Below are positions 17,679 through 25,124 of a DNA stretch of 64,000 nt, one piece after another. Under the pieces are notes generated by a model. The model saw only the letters and a program-made list of their open reading frames with translations, had not been told where the DNA came from and ran no database searches. Source of the stretch: Actinokineospora bangkokensis (GTDB lineage: Bacteria > Actinomycetota > Actinomycetes > Mycobacteriales > Pseudonocardiaceae); the NCBI RefSeq assembly GCF_001940455.1, contig NZ_MKQR01000002.1:62001-126000 (forward strand). Direction: 5' to 3'. Position 1 is the stretch's first letter, and each line of letters opens with the position of its first letter. A program made the translations under genes and the position numbers.

Positions 17679-20008
17679 GGACGGTGCTGGCCGCGCAGGA
17701 CGACGACCTGGAGCCGGTGGCGCACGACTGGCGGTTGGTCCCCGGGGCCTTGGTCGTCTGGGCGGCGGCCCTGGCGGGGTTGCTCCTGCACTGGGCGCTG
17801 GGACTGCTGATCGGCTCGGTCGCGGTGCTGCTGGGGATGTTCCTGCTGCGCCGGGGCCTGCGGGTGTGGCCGTTGGTCGTCGCGGGGGTGCTGGCCGTGT
17901 GGCCCGTGACGACGGCGATCCACTCCGCTGCCGCGGACCCGTTGCGCGCTGAGGCGGGCAAGCAAGGCACCCGGGAGTTCGACCTGGTCGTCGCTGAACG
18001 GCCTCGGCCGGTGCGCTCGGCGGGGTTCGGCGCCACTCCCACCGGGGTGCGCTCGGTGGTCATCCCCGCGGACACCGTGGGGGACTCCCGGGTGCTCGTC
18101 CTGGCGCCGGTGGCGGGGTGGTCGGAAGTGCTGCCCGGGCAACCGGTTCGGGCGCGCGGGACGCTGGCGCCCGCCGAGCCGGGCACCCTGACCGTGGCCG
18201 TGCTGCGCGTGCGGGGGCCGCCCGTCTCGGTGGGGGACCCGCCTGGGCACCAAGTGGTGGCCAGGGACCTGCGGAACGGGCTGCGGGAGGTCGCGGGGGT
18301 GCTCGACCCGGACGCCGCCGGGTTGCTGCCCGCGCTGGTCGACGGCGACACCGACGCGCTCTCGGAGGTCGTCGAGGACCAGTTCCGGGTGGCGGGCATG
18401 TCGCACCTGCTGGCCGTCAGCGGGGCCAACCTCGCCATCGTGTGCGTCGCCGTGCTGTCCCTGCTGCGGCTGGCCCAGTGCGGGCCGCGCGGCTCGGCGG
18501 TCGGTGCCGGGGTGGCCCTGGTCGGGTTCGTCGTGCTGGTCGGCCCCGAGCCCAGCGTGCTGCGGGCCGGGGTGATGGGCGCGGTGGGCCTGCTCGCCCT
18601 GGCCCTGGGCCGGGAGCGGTCGGCGGTGCCCGCGTTGGCCGCGACGGTGCTGCTGCTGGTCGTGGTCGATCCCGGGCTGGCCGTGGCGCCGGGGTTCGCG
18701 TTGTCCGTCCTGGCCACCGCGGCGCTCGTGCTGCTGGTGCCGCGGTGGGTGGAGCGGATGACCCGGGCCCGCGTCCCCCGGTTGGTGGCCGAGGCGCTCG
18801 CCGTCCCCGCGGCCGCGCACCTGGCGACCGCGCCGGTGGTGGCCGGGATGAACGGGCAGATCAGCCTGGTCGCCGTCGTGGCCAACCTGGTCGCCGCGCC
18901 GGTGGTCGCCCCGGTGACCGTGCTCGGCGTGCTGGCCGCGGTGCTCGCGCCGGTGTGGGGGTGGGCGGCCGAGGCGTGCGTGCGGCTGGCCGGGCCGGAG
19001 GTCGACTGGCTGATCCGGGTCGCCCGGTGGGCCGCGGACGTGCCCTGGGCGTCGATCGCGTGGCCGACCGGGTGGTCGGGCGGGGCGTTGGCCGTCGGCG
19101 TGCTCGTCGTGCTGGCGGTGGCCCTGCGCGGGTGGGGGCAGGTCGTCGCGATCGGGCTCGTGGCGGTGCTGCTCGTCCTGGTGCCGGTGCGGGTGCTCGC
19201 CCCGGGCTGGCCGCCGGACGGGTGGGCGGTCGTGGCGTGCGGGGTGGGGCAGGGCGACGCGATCGTCCTGGCCACCGGGGTGCCCGGGCGGGCGGTGCTG
19301 GTCGACACCGGGCCGGAGTCCGCGCCCGTGGACGCCTGCCTCGACCGGCTCGGGGTCGACCGCGTCCCGCTGCTGGTGCTGTCGCACCTGCACGCCGACC
19401 ACGTCGGCGGGCTGGCCGGTGTGCTGGCCGGGCGGTCCGTCGGCGGGATCGGCGTCGGGGCGGGCCGCGCGCCCGCGTGGGCGTGGGAGCAGGTGCAGGA
19501 GGAGGCGGGGCGCGCCGGGGTGCCCCTGCTGCGGTTGAGCCCGGGGCAGCGGCTGACCTGGCCTGGGCTCGCGATCGAGGTGCTGGCACCGGAACAGGGG
19601 GAGAGCGGACCGGAACCGGAGGGAACGGAGATCAACAACCGGTCTGTGGTGCTGCGCGCCGAGACCGCGGCGGGGCGGGTGCTGCTCACCGGGGACGTGG
19701 AGCTCGACGCCCAGGCCGACCTGCTGACCTCGGGCACGGACCTGGCGGCGGACATCATCAAGGTGCCGCACCACGGGTCCGGCTACACCTCGCCGGAGTT
19801 CCTGGCCGCGGTCGGGGCGCGGGTGGCCCTGGTCAGCGTCGGGGCGGACAACCGGTACGGGCACCCGAGCCCGCGGACGCTGGACGTGCTGGCGCGGATG
19901 CGGGCGCTGGTGGTGCGCACCGACCGGGACGGCGACAGCGCGGTGGTCCCCGATGGTGGGCAGCCCGCCGTGGTCAGACGGGGAGGTGAGCGGTCACCGC
20001 CGGGGTGA
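17675..20008 (+). CDS. comEC: ComEC/Rec2 family DNA channel protein
   Basis: A 777-aa polytopic membrane protein. The N-terminal part has three hydrophobic helices, then a DUF4131-like segment. The Competence domain begins around DQFRVAGMSHLLAVSGANLAIV and is rich in transmembrane helices. The C-terminal metallo-beta-lactamase domain carries HLHADH at residues 571-576 and a downstream GDVELDAQ and KVPHHGS. The GTG start overlaps the comEA stop; a larger open frame that begins at 16721 is only a frame extension through comEA. Confidence 0.93.
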   Translation: MRTVLAAQDDDLEPVAHDWRLVPGALVVWAAALAGLLLHWALGLLIGSVAVLLGMFLLRRGLRVWPLVVAGVLAVWPVTTAIHSAAADPLRAEAGKQGTREFDLVVAERPRPVRSAGFGATPTGVRSVVIPADTVGDSRVLVLAPVAGWSEVLPGQPVRARGTLAPAEPGTLTVAVLRVRGPPVSVGDPPGHQVVARDLRNGLREVAGVLDPDAAGLLPALVDGDTDALSEVVEDQFRVAGMSHLLAVSGANLAIVCVAVLSLLRLAQCGPRGSAVGAGVALVGFVVLVGPEPSVLRAGVMGAVGLLALALGRERSAVPALAATVLLLVVVDPGLAVAPGFALSVLATAALVLLVPRWVERMTRARVPRLVAEALAVPAAAHLATAPVVAGMNGQISLVAVVANLVAAPVVAPVTVLGVLAAVLAPVWGWAAEACVRLAGPEVDWLIRVARWAADVPWASIAWPTGWSGGALAVGVLVVLAVALRGWGQVVAIGLVAVLLVLVPVRVLAPGWPPDGWAVVACGVGQGDAIVLATGVPGRAVLVDTGPESAPVDACLDRLGVDRVPLLVLSHLHADHVGGLAGVLAGRSVGGIGVGAGRAPAWAWEQVQEEAGRAGVPLLRLSPGQRLTWPGLAIEVLAPEQGESGPEPEGTEINNRSVVLRAETAAGRVLLTGDVELDAQADLLTSGTDLAADIIKVPHHGSGYTSPEFLAAVGARVALVSVGADNRYGHPSPRTLDVLARMRALVVRTDRDGDSAVVPDGGQPAVVRRGGERSPPG

Positions 20009-20040
20009 GCCGGGCGCGGTGCGGGCCCCGGACGCGCGTC

Positions 20041-20082
20041 GGCCGGTGCCTGGTGTCCGCCGTGGAACACCAGGCACCGGCC
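20041..20082. terminator. Bidirectional terminator between comEC and the threonine-synthase-like gene
   Basis: A perfect 16-bp stem (20041-20056 with 20067-20082) with a 10-base loop lies between the two converging genes. It has no T tract on either side but is the strongest hairpin in the gap and can serve both strands. Confidence 0.75.
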
Positions 20083-20092
20083 GGGGGCGGGG

Positions 20093-21361
20093 TCAGAAGC
20101 CGAGGACCTCGTTGACGGCGGCGGCCGAGGGCTTGATCGTCGCGCGGGGGCCGATGTGGTCCTGCACGGCGTCGAGGGTCTTGAGGCCGTCGCCGGTGAT
20201 CAGCAGGACGGTCTCGGCGTCGGGGTCGATCTTCCCGGCCTCGATGAGCTTCTTGGCCGTGGCCACGGTGACGCCACCGGCGGTCTCGGCGAAGATGCCT
20301 TCGGTGCGGGCCAGCAGGCGGATGCCCTCGACGACCTCGGCGTCGGTGACGTCCTCGATGGCACCGCCGGTGCGGCGGACCGCGTCGAGCACGTACGGGC
20401 CGTCGGCGGGGGCGCCGATCGCCAGCGAGCGGGCGATGGTGTCCGGCTTGACCGGCTGCACCACGTCGTGACCGGACTTGTACGCCGCTGACACCGGGGA
20501 GCAGCCGGTGGCCTGCGCGCCGAAGACCCGGTAGGGCGTGGCCTCGACCAGGCCCAGCTCGCCCAGCTCGCGGAAGGCCTTGTCCACCTTGGTCAGCTGC
20601 GAGCCGGAGGCGATCGGCACGACCACCTGGTCGGGCAGGCGCCAGCCGAGCTGCTCGGCGACCTCGTAGCCCAGGGTCTTCGAGCCCTCGGCGTAGTACG
20701 GGCGGACGTTGACGTTGACGAACGCCCAGTCCTCGTGCTCGGCGGCCAGCTCGGTCGCCAGGCGGTTGACGTCGTCGTAGTTGCCGTCGACGGCGATGAG
20801 CGCCCCGTCGTAGACGGCGGAGGTCAGGATCTTGGCCTTCTCCAGGGAGGAGGGGATCAGCACGACCGATTCCCAGCCCGCGCGCGCCGCCGCGGCGGCG
20901 ACGGCGTTGGCGAGGTTGCCCGTGGACGGGCAGGCCAGCACGGTGAAGCCGAGCTGGCGGGCGGCGGCGAGCGCCACGGCCACCACGCGGTCCTTGAACG
21001 AGTGCGTGGGGTTGCCGGTGTCGTCCTTGACCCACAGCGACTTGACGCCCAGCGCGGCGGCGAGCCGGTCGGCCTTCACCAGGCGGGTCAGGCCCGGGTC
21101 GGTGTTGGGGTGGTCCTGCACGTCCGAGGGCACCGGCAGCAGGCCGCGGTAGCGCCAGATGGACCTGGGGCCCGCCTCGATCGACTCGCGGGTCACCGCG
21201 CCGAAGTCGTAGGCGACCTCCAGCGGGCCGAAGCACTCCGGACAGGCGAACTCGGCGGCGAGGGGGGTCTGGTGGCCGCACTCCCGGCAGGACAGGGCAC
21301 GGGCGGGGCCGAGGTCGAGGCCTGCGGTGGTCGCGGTCTGGGCGTCGACGGTCGATGTCAT
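20093..21361 (-). CDS. thrC: Threonine synthase family protein under a SAM riboswitch
   Basis: A 422-aa fold-type II PLP enzyme. The N-terminus has a zinc-ribbon pattern (CRECG ... CPECFG), the PLP lysine is Lys123 in THSFKDR, and the phosphate-binding loop is PSTGNLANAV. By family it converts O-phosphohomoserine to threonine. However, the message begins with a SAM-I aptamer, and the gene is not in the usual hom-thrC-thrB cluster. That fits the threonine-synthase-like homocysteine synthase reported from Streptomyces (MetM), which uses O-phosphohomoserine with a sulfur carrier protein. No such carrier gene lies next to it here. Family is certain; threonine versus homocysteine production is open. 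Confidence 0.9.
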   Translation of the reverse strand: MTSTVDAQTATTAGLDLGPARALSCRECGHQTPLAAEFACPECFGPLEVAYDFGAVTRESIEAGPRSIWRYRGLLPVPSDVQDHPNTDPGLTRLVKADRLAAALGVKSLWVKDDTGNPTHSFKDRVVAVALAAARQLGFTVLACPSTGNLANAVAAAAARAGWESVVLIPSSLEKAKILTSAVYDGALIAVDGNYDDVNRLATELAAEHEDWAFVNVNVRPYYAEGSKTLGYEVAEQLGWRLPDQVVVPIASGSQLTKVDKAFRELGELGLVEATPYRVFGAQATGCSPVSAAYKSGHDVVQPVKPDTIARSLAIGAPADGPYVLDAVRRTGGAIEDVTDAEVVEGIRLLARTEGIFAETAGGVTVATAKKLIEAGKIDPDAETVLLITGDGLKTLDAVQDHIGPRATIKPSAAAVNEVLGF

Positions 21362-21370
21362 CGAGGTGTC

Positions 21371-21500
21371 TCCTCATCTCTCCCGCGCAGCGGGTCGGAA
21401 TTGGCACCGTGTCCCTCCCAGCCGCGCGTCGCGGTGCTGGTCGGGTGCCGGTTGCCGGGGCTTCAACGGGCCGTTCCCTCTGCCCCTCTGGATGAGCGGT
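21371..21500 (-). promoter_or_regulatory. SAM-I (S-box) riboswitch
   Basis: On the minus strand the leader carries the S-box core in order: P1 5' strand (21496-21491), the AGAGGG region, GGCCCGUUGAAGCCCCGGCA, P3 formed by GGCACC and GGUGCC, the invariant GCCAAUUCC, a P4 hairpin with CCCGC/GCGGG, and the P1 3' strand at 21378-21373. The ribosome-binding site GAGGAG (21375-21370) overlaps the P1 3' strand. SAM binding should therefore hide it and lower translation of the gene starting at 21361. A SAM-I/IV variant cannot be excluded without covariance scoring. Confidence 0.93.
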
Positions 21501-21663
21501 ATTCGGTTGTGGGGTCATTCTGGTGCGGCGGGGAGGCCCCCGGCGCGACAGCAACGCTACGGCAACGAACGGGCAATGTGCCAACCCGGCTTCCAGATGC
21601 CGAGAGGTGGGGCGGGTGGTCGTGCGGCGCTCCCGCGCGTCCGGGCGTGGCAGGATTGCCGGG
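21501..21663. other. Gap between riboswitch and holA
   Basis: Together with the riboswitch this makes a 302-base stretch without a gene between the divergent thrC-like gene and holA. Beyond the aptamer it must hold the minus-strand promoter of the riboswitch transcript and a promoter for holA. The only candidate I see is CAGGAT at 21651-21656, seven bases before the holA GTG. Nothing else is recognisable. Confidence 0.4.
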
Positions 21664-22644
21664 GTGAGCTCACCCTCGGTCACCCCGGCGCCGCTGCAAC
21701 TCGTGCTCGGCGAAGAGGAGTTGCTGGTCGAGCGCGCGGTGCGGGGCGCGCTGGAGCAGGCCCGGCTGGCCGACCCGTCGGCCGACCTGACCAGGACGCG
21801 GGTGTCCGAACTCACAGCCCCCGAGCTGGCCGAGCTGGTGAGCCCGTCGCTGTTCGCCGAGGGCCGGGTGATCGTGCTCGACAACGCGCACGAGGCCACC
21901 CAGGACGTCGCGGCGCTGGTGATCTCCTACACCAAGCAGCCCGCCGAGGGCATCGTGCTCGTGGTGGTGCACAACGGCGGCGGGCGCAAGGCGGGCAAGG
22001 ACGTGGTCGCCGCCATGAAGAAGGCGGGCGCCACCGTCACCGAGTGCCCGAGGCTAACCAAGGCCAGCGAGCGCGAGTCGTTCGTGCGCAACGAGATCCG
22101 GCAGGCGGGCGGCAAGACCGACCCGGCGGCGGTGGCCGCCCTGATCGACTCGGTCGGCTCGGACCTGCGCGAGCTGGCCGCCGCGGCGGCGCAGTTGGTG
22201 GCCGACACCGCGGGCGCGGTCACCGAGGACGCCGTCCGCCGCTACCACCGGGGGCGCGCGGACGTGACCGGGTTCGCCGTGGCGGAGAAGGCGGTCACCG
22301 GCGACACCGCCGGGGCGCTGGAGGCCCTGCGCTGGGCCATGCAGACGGGTGTGCCGCACGTGCTGGTGGCCGACGCCCTGGCCGACGCGGTGCGCACGGT
22401 GGCGCGCGTCGCCGGTGCGGGCCGCGCCGACCCGTTCCGCCTGGCGGGCGAGCTGGGCATGCCCGCGTGGAAGGTCAAGAAGGCGCTCACGCAGGCCCGC
22501 GGCTGGAAGCCGAACGCGCTCGGCCAGGCCATGCGGGTGGTCGCCGAGGTCAACGCCGACGTCAAGGGCGTCGCGGCCGACCCCGGCTACGCCCTGGAGC
22601 GCGCCGTCCTGCGCATCACCGCCGCGCACCGCTCCGACCGCTGA
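21664..22644 (+). CDS. holA: DNA polymerase III subunit delta
   Basis: A 326-aa clamp-loader delta subunit. The N-terminal PLQLVLGEEELLVERAV is typical of actinobacterial HolA, followed by LAELVSPSLFAEGRVIVLDNA and the AAA+ lid and collar region (AVTGDTAGALEALRWAM). The GTG at 21664 begins the homologous region; upstream in-frame codons run into the riboswitch region and are not plausible coding. It opens the recombination-replication-ribosome block that includes rpsT, as in mycobacteria. Confidence 0.92.
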   Translation: MSSPSVTPAPLQLVLGEEELLVERAVRGALEQARLADPSADLTRTRVSELTAPELAELVSPSLFAEGRVIVLDNAHEATQDVAALVISYTKQPAEGIVLVVVHNGGGRKAGKDVVAAMKKAGATVTECPRLTKASERESFVRNEIRQAGGKTDPAAVAALIDSVGSDLRELAAAAAQLVADTAGAVTEDAVRRYHRGRADVTGFAVAEKAVTGDTAGALEALRWAMQTGVPHVLVADALADAVRTVARVAGAGRADPFRLAGELGMPAWKVKKALTQARGWKPNALGQAMRVVAEVNADVKGVAADPGYALERAVLRITAAHRSDR

Positions 22645-22684
22645 CCCACGTCCCCGGCAGGGCGGAACCCGAGCGGCGCGGGGG

Positions 22685-23179
22685 TCAGCTGGTGCGGCTG
22701 GCCAGGATCTCGTCGCGGCGGGTGAGCCGGTGGTGGCGGCGGATGCCCGCTTCGCGGTGGCGGCGTTCGTCCTCGGGGGTCTCCAGGAGCAGCGGCGGGA
22801 CCTCGCGCGGCGTGCCCTCGGCGTCGACGGCGACGAAGACCAGGTAGGCGGTGGCGACCCGGAGGGGTTCGACGCCCGCCTGGTCCCAGGGCTCGGCCAC
22901 GACCCGGACGCCGACCTCCATCGAGGAGCGGCCCGCCCAGTTGACCTGGGCGTGGGCGTGCACGAGGTCCCCGACCCGGACCGGGTGCAGGAAGGTCATC
23001 CCGTCCATGGCCGCCGTCACCGCGGGCCCGCCCGAGTGCCGCTGGGCGACCGCCCCCGCCACGTCGTCGACCAGCTTCATCACCACGCCGCCGTGCACGG
23101 TGCCCAGCAGGTTCGTGTCGAGCGAGGTCATGATGTGCGACAGCGACGTGCGCGCGGCCGACGGCGGCTTGGGGTCCAT
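22685..23179 (-). CDS. Hotdog-fold acyl-CoA thioesterase
   Basis: A 164-aa protein of the YciA/acyl-CoA thioesterase type. The signature NLLGTVHGGVVMKLVDDVAG contains the hotdog helix with the catalytic Asp, and FLHPVRVGDLVHAHAQVNW is the usual second strand segment. It hydrolyses medium- or long-chain acyl-CoA; chain length cannot be read. I chose the ATG at 23179 over a start at 23224, because the extension is low-complexity and unsupported. It converges on holA. Confidence 0.9.
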   Translation of the reverse strand: MDPKPPSAARTSLSHIMTSLDTNLLGTVHGGVVMKLVDDVAGAVAQRHSGGPAVTAAMDGMTFLHPVRVGDLVHAHAQVNWAGRSSMEVGVRVVAEPWDQAGVEPLRVATAYLVFVAVDAEGTPREVPPLLLETPEDERRHREAGIRRHHRLTRRDEILASRTS

Positions 23180-23265
23180 GCCGCCGAGTCTGCGCGAGGC
23201 CGGGCCCGGCCGCCCAACGGACACGCGGACCAGGCCTCACCGAGCAGGCGAACAGCCCGGGAACG

Positions 23266-23305
23266 GCCGAGGCCCCGGCCACCCTGGGGTGGACGGGGCC
23301 TCGGC
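23266..23305 (-). terminator. Terminator downstream of rpsT
   Basis: A perfect 12-bp stem (23266-23277 with 23294-23305) with a 16-base loop begins 11 bases past the rpsT stop codon. It lies between rpsT and the thioesterase gene on the same strand. Confidence 0.75.
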
Positions 23306-23316
23306 GGGGCTGGGGA

Positions 23317-23583
23317 TCAGCCGTCGATCTTGTTGGCGCGCTGGGCCATGGCCGACTTCTTGTTGGCGGCCTGGTTGGCGTGGATGACGCCCTTGCCCGC
23401 GGCCTTGTCCAGGGCGCGGCTGGCGGCCTTGAGCAGCTCCTGGGCCTTGGCGGCGTCGCCCGCCTCGGCGGCCTCGCGGAACTTGCGGATGGCGGTCTTC
23501 ACCGAGGACTTGACCGACTTGTTGCGCAGGCGCGCCTTCTCGTTGGTCTTGATGCGCTTCTGCTGGGACTTGATGTTGGCCAT
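23317..23583 (-). CDS. rpsT: 30S ribosomal protein S20
   Basis: The 88-aa product starts [21 protein letters not shown] and ends [20 protein letters not shown], both diagnostic of S20, which binds 16S rRNA early in assembly. Length is normal. GAGGAG precedes the ATG. It is transcribed opposite to holA, as in other actinobacteria. Confidence 0.98.
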   Translation of the reverse strand: MANIKSQQKRIKTNEKARLRNKSVKSSVKTAIRKFREAAEAGDAAKAQELLKAASRALDKAAGKGVIHANQAANKKSAMAQRANKIDG

Positions 23584-23706
23584 GGCGGCTCTCCTCAGTG
23601 TGCGATCCGGGGTGGCGCGCCGTGCTGGTGTGGCCCCGCTCGAAGCGGGTTCTCCTCCAGGGCGGAGTGCCGCACTGGCGCGTCGAGGGGCCAGCCTAGC
23701 AGCCGC

Positions 23707-23922
23707 TCAGCCGCCCTCCGGCACCGGCGGGTCCCGGGGCGGGCGGCCGCGGCGGGGCAGCTCACCGGTGCCCGAGGGCAGCCTGCCCGCCTCGGCCAGC
23801 GCCCGGCGGAGCAGGAACTCGATCTGCGCGTTGGTGCTGCGCAGCTCGTCGTTCGCCCACCGGGCCACCGCGTCGTGCACGGCGGGGTCGAGGCGGAGCA
23901 GGACCTTCTTGCGTTCTGCCAT
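23707..23922 (-). CDS. Ribbon-helix-helix-like small protein
   Basis: A 71-aa protein with N-terminal MAERKKVLLRLDPAVHDAVARWAN, which has the beta strand plus helix layout of CopG/Arc-type DNA-binding proteins, followed by a second helix (NAQIEFLLRRALAEAG) and a Pro/Arg tail. It sits directly downstream of the SPFH gene on the same strand and is probably in its operon. A ribosome site AGGAGGG lies rather far upstream (16 bases). It is a natural candidate to bind the palindrome at 25008, but this is inference. Confidence 0.75.
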   Translation of the reverse strand: MAERKKVLLRLDPAVHDAVARWANDELRSTNAQIEFLLRRALAEAGRLPSGTGELPRRGRPPRDPPVPEGG

Positions 23923-24011
23923 GGGGGGTCGGGGTCGTCCCTCCTGCTGCGGGCGGGCAGGCGCGGCTGCCCTGCGGCGGACGGGTCGGTGCGGCCCGGT
24001 GGCCGGGCGGG

Positions 24012-24062
24012 GTCACCGGGTCAGTGGTGTCACCGGGTCAGTGGTGTCACCAGGTCAGTGGT
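24012..24062. repeat. Three tandem 17-bp repeats over the end of the SPFH gene
   Basis: The unit GTCACCGGGTCAGTGGT occurs at 24012-24028 and 24029-24045 exactly, and at 24046-24062 with one change. The third copy covers the TGA of the SPFH gene (24055-24057) and its last codons, so the array appears to have grown from the coding end into the spacer. Confidence 0.85.
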
Positions 24063-24975
24063 ACAGCGAACCGGTGTTGACGACCGGGCTGGCGTCGCGG
24101 TCGGAGCACAGGACGACGAGCAGGTTGGAGACCATGGCCGCCTTGCGCTCCTCGTCCAGCTCGACCACCTCGCGGGCGGCGAGCCGGTCGAGGGCCGATT
24201 CGACCATGCCCACCGCGCCCTCGACGATCCGCGCCCTGGCCGCGACCACCGCGCCCGCCTGCTGCCTGCGCAGCATGGCGCCCGCGATCTCCGGGGCGTA
24301 GGCGAGGTGGGTGATGCGGGACTCGATGACGCCCACGCCCGCCGCCTCCACGCGGGCGGTGACCTCCGCGGAGAGCTTGTGGGTGATCTCCTCGGCGTTG
24401 TCGCGCAGGGAGAAGCCGTCGGAGTGGGAGTCGTAGGGGTAGGTGGTGGCGATGTGGCGCACCGCGGTCTCGGTCTGCGCGGCGACGAAGTCCATGAAGT
24501 CGTCCACCTCGAACACCGCCCGCGCGGTGTCCTGCACCTGCCAGACGACCACGGCGGCGATCTCGATGGGGTTGCCGTCGGCGTCGTTGACCTTCATGAC
24601 GGCGGTCTCGTGGTTGCGGATCCTGGTGGAGATGCGCCGCCGGGTGGTCAGCGGGTTGACCCAGCGCAGGCCGTCGAGGCGCACGGTGCCGGTGTAGCGG
24701 CCCAGGAACTGCAGGACGCGGGCCTCGCCAGGGTTGACCATCGTGAGCCCGGCGGCGCTGAACAGCGCGGCGAGCACCACCAGGAGCCCGGCGACGATCG
24801 CGGCGGCCTGCCCCGCGCCGCGCACCGCCCCGGACAGGCCCGCGATGACCAGCGCCGCGCCCGCCACCACCCCCACGAAGCTGACGCCGACCATCGGCAT
24901 CCCGGCCACCCCGAACGCGACGCGCTCGCGGACGTGCGGTGCGGGCATCGTCGGAGCTTCCAGTTCCCCGGTCAT
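24055..24975 (-). CDS. SPFH domain (stomatin/prohibitin-like) membrane protein
   Basis: A 306-aa protein. Two hydrophobic segments lie at about residues 31-75 (VGVSFVGVVAGAALVIAGL, AAAIVAGLLVVLAALFSAAGL), then an SPFH domain begins with VNPGEARVLQFLGRYTGTV and continues through VVVWQVQDTARAVFEVDDF and GVGVIESRITHLAYAPEIAGAMLRRQQA. Members scaffold membrane microdomains. The gene is followed by a ribbon-helix-helix gene and preceded by a perfect 16-bp palindrome, so a small self-regulated operon is likely. Partner proteins are unknown. Confidence 0.9.
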   Translation of the reverse strand: MTGELEAPTMPAPHVRERVAFGVAGMPMVGVSFVGVVAGAALVIAGLSGAVRGAGQAAAIVAGLLVVLAALFSAAGLTMVNPGEARVLQFLGRYTGTVRLDGLRWVNPLTTRRRISTRIRNHETAVMKVNDADGNPIEIAAVVVWQVQDTARAVFEVDDFMDFVAAQTETAVRHIATTYPYDSHSDGFSLRDNAEEITHKLSAEVTARVEAAGVGVIESRITHLAYAPEIAGAMLRRQQAGAVVAARARIVEGAVGMVESALDRLAAREVVELDEERKAAMVSNLLVVLCSDRDASPVVNTGSLYH

Positions 24976-25007
24976 GTCTCCCCCTTCAGGTGAAGCGTTC
25001 TTCTAGC

Positions 25008-25023
25008 AAAGTGATATCACTTT
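25008..25023. promoter_or_regulatory. Perfect 16-bp palindrome upstream of the SPFH operon
   Basis: AAAGTGATATCACTTT lies 33 bases upstream of the SPFH start codon. It is AT-rich in a region of over 70 percent GC and has perfect dyad symmetry with no spacer. This is the expected form of an operator for a dimeric repressor; the ribbon-helix-helix protein two genes in is the nearest candidate. Confidence 0.65.
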
Positions 25024-25103
25024 TCCGGAGGCGTCCGCAAGCGCGGCCCGGCGGGCGAGGTCGCAGCGCGCGCAGGTCTGTTCGGGGGATGTGGCCGCAC
25101 CCG

Positions 25104-25120
25104 GGATAATGACATTATCC
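25104..25120. promoter_or_regulatory. Inverted repeat at the start of a secreted-protein gene
   Basis: GGATAATG and CATTATCC face each other across a single A. The right arm contains CATTAT, which would be a -10 element six bases before the ATG at 25125, and there is no ribosome-binding site. The site therefore looks like an operator lying on the promoter of a leaderless gene. Its 8-1-8 form resembles Fur-family boxes; the regulator is unknown. Confidence 0.55.
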
Positions 25121-25124
25121 GGTC

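Noticed and set aside
17165-19864. 899-aa minus-strand frame opposite comEC
   Set aside because: Low-complexity Arg/Pro/His/Gly composition with no motifs, a shadow of comEC codon bias.
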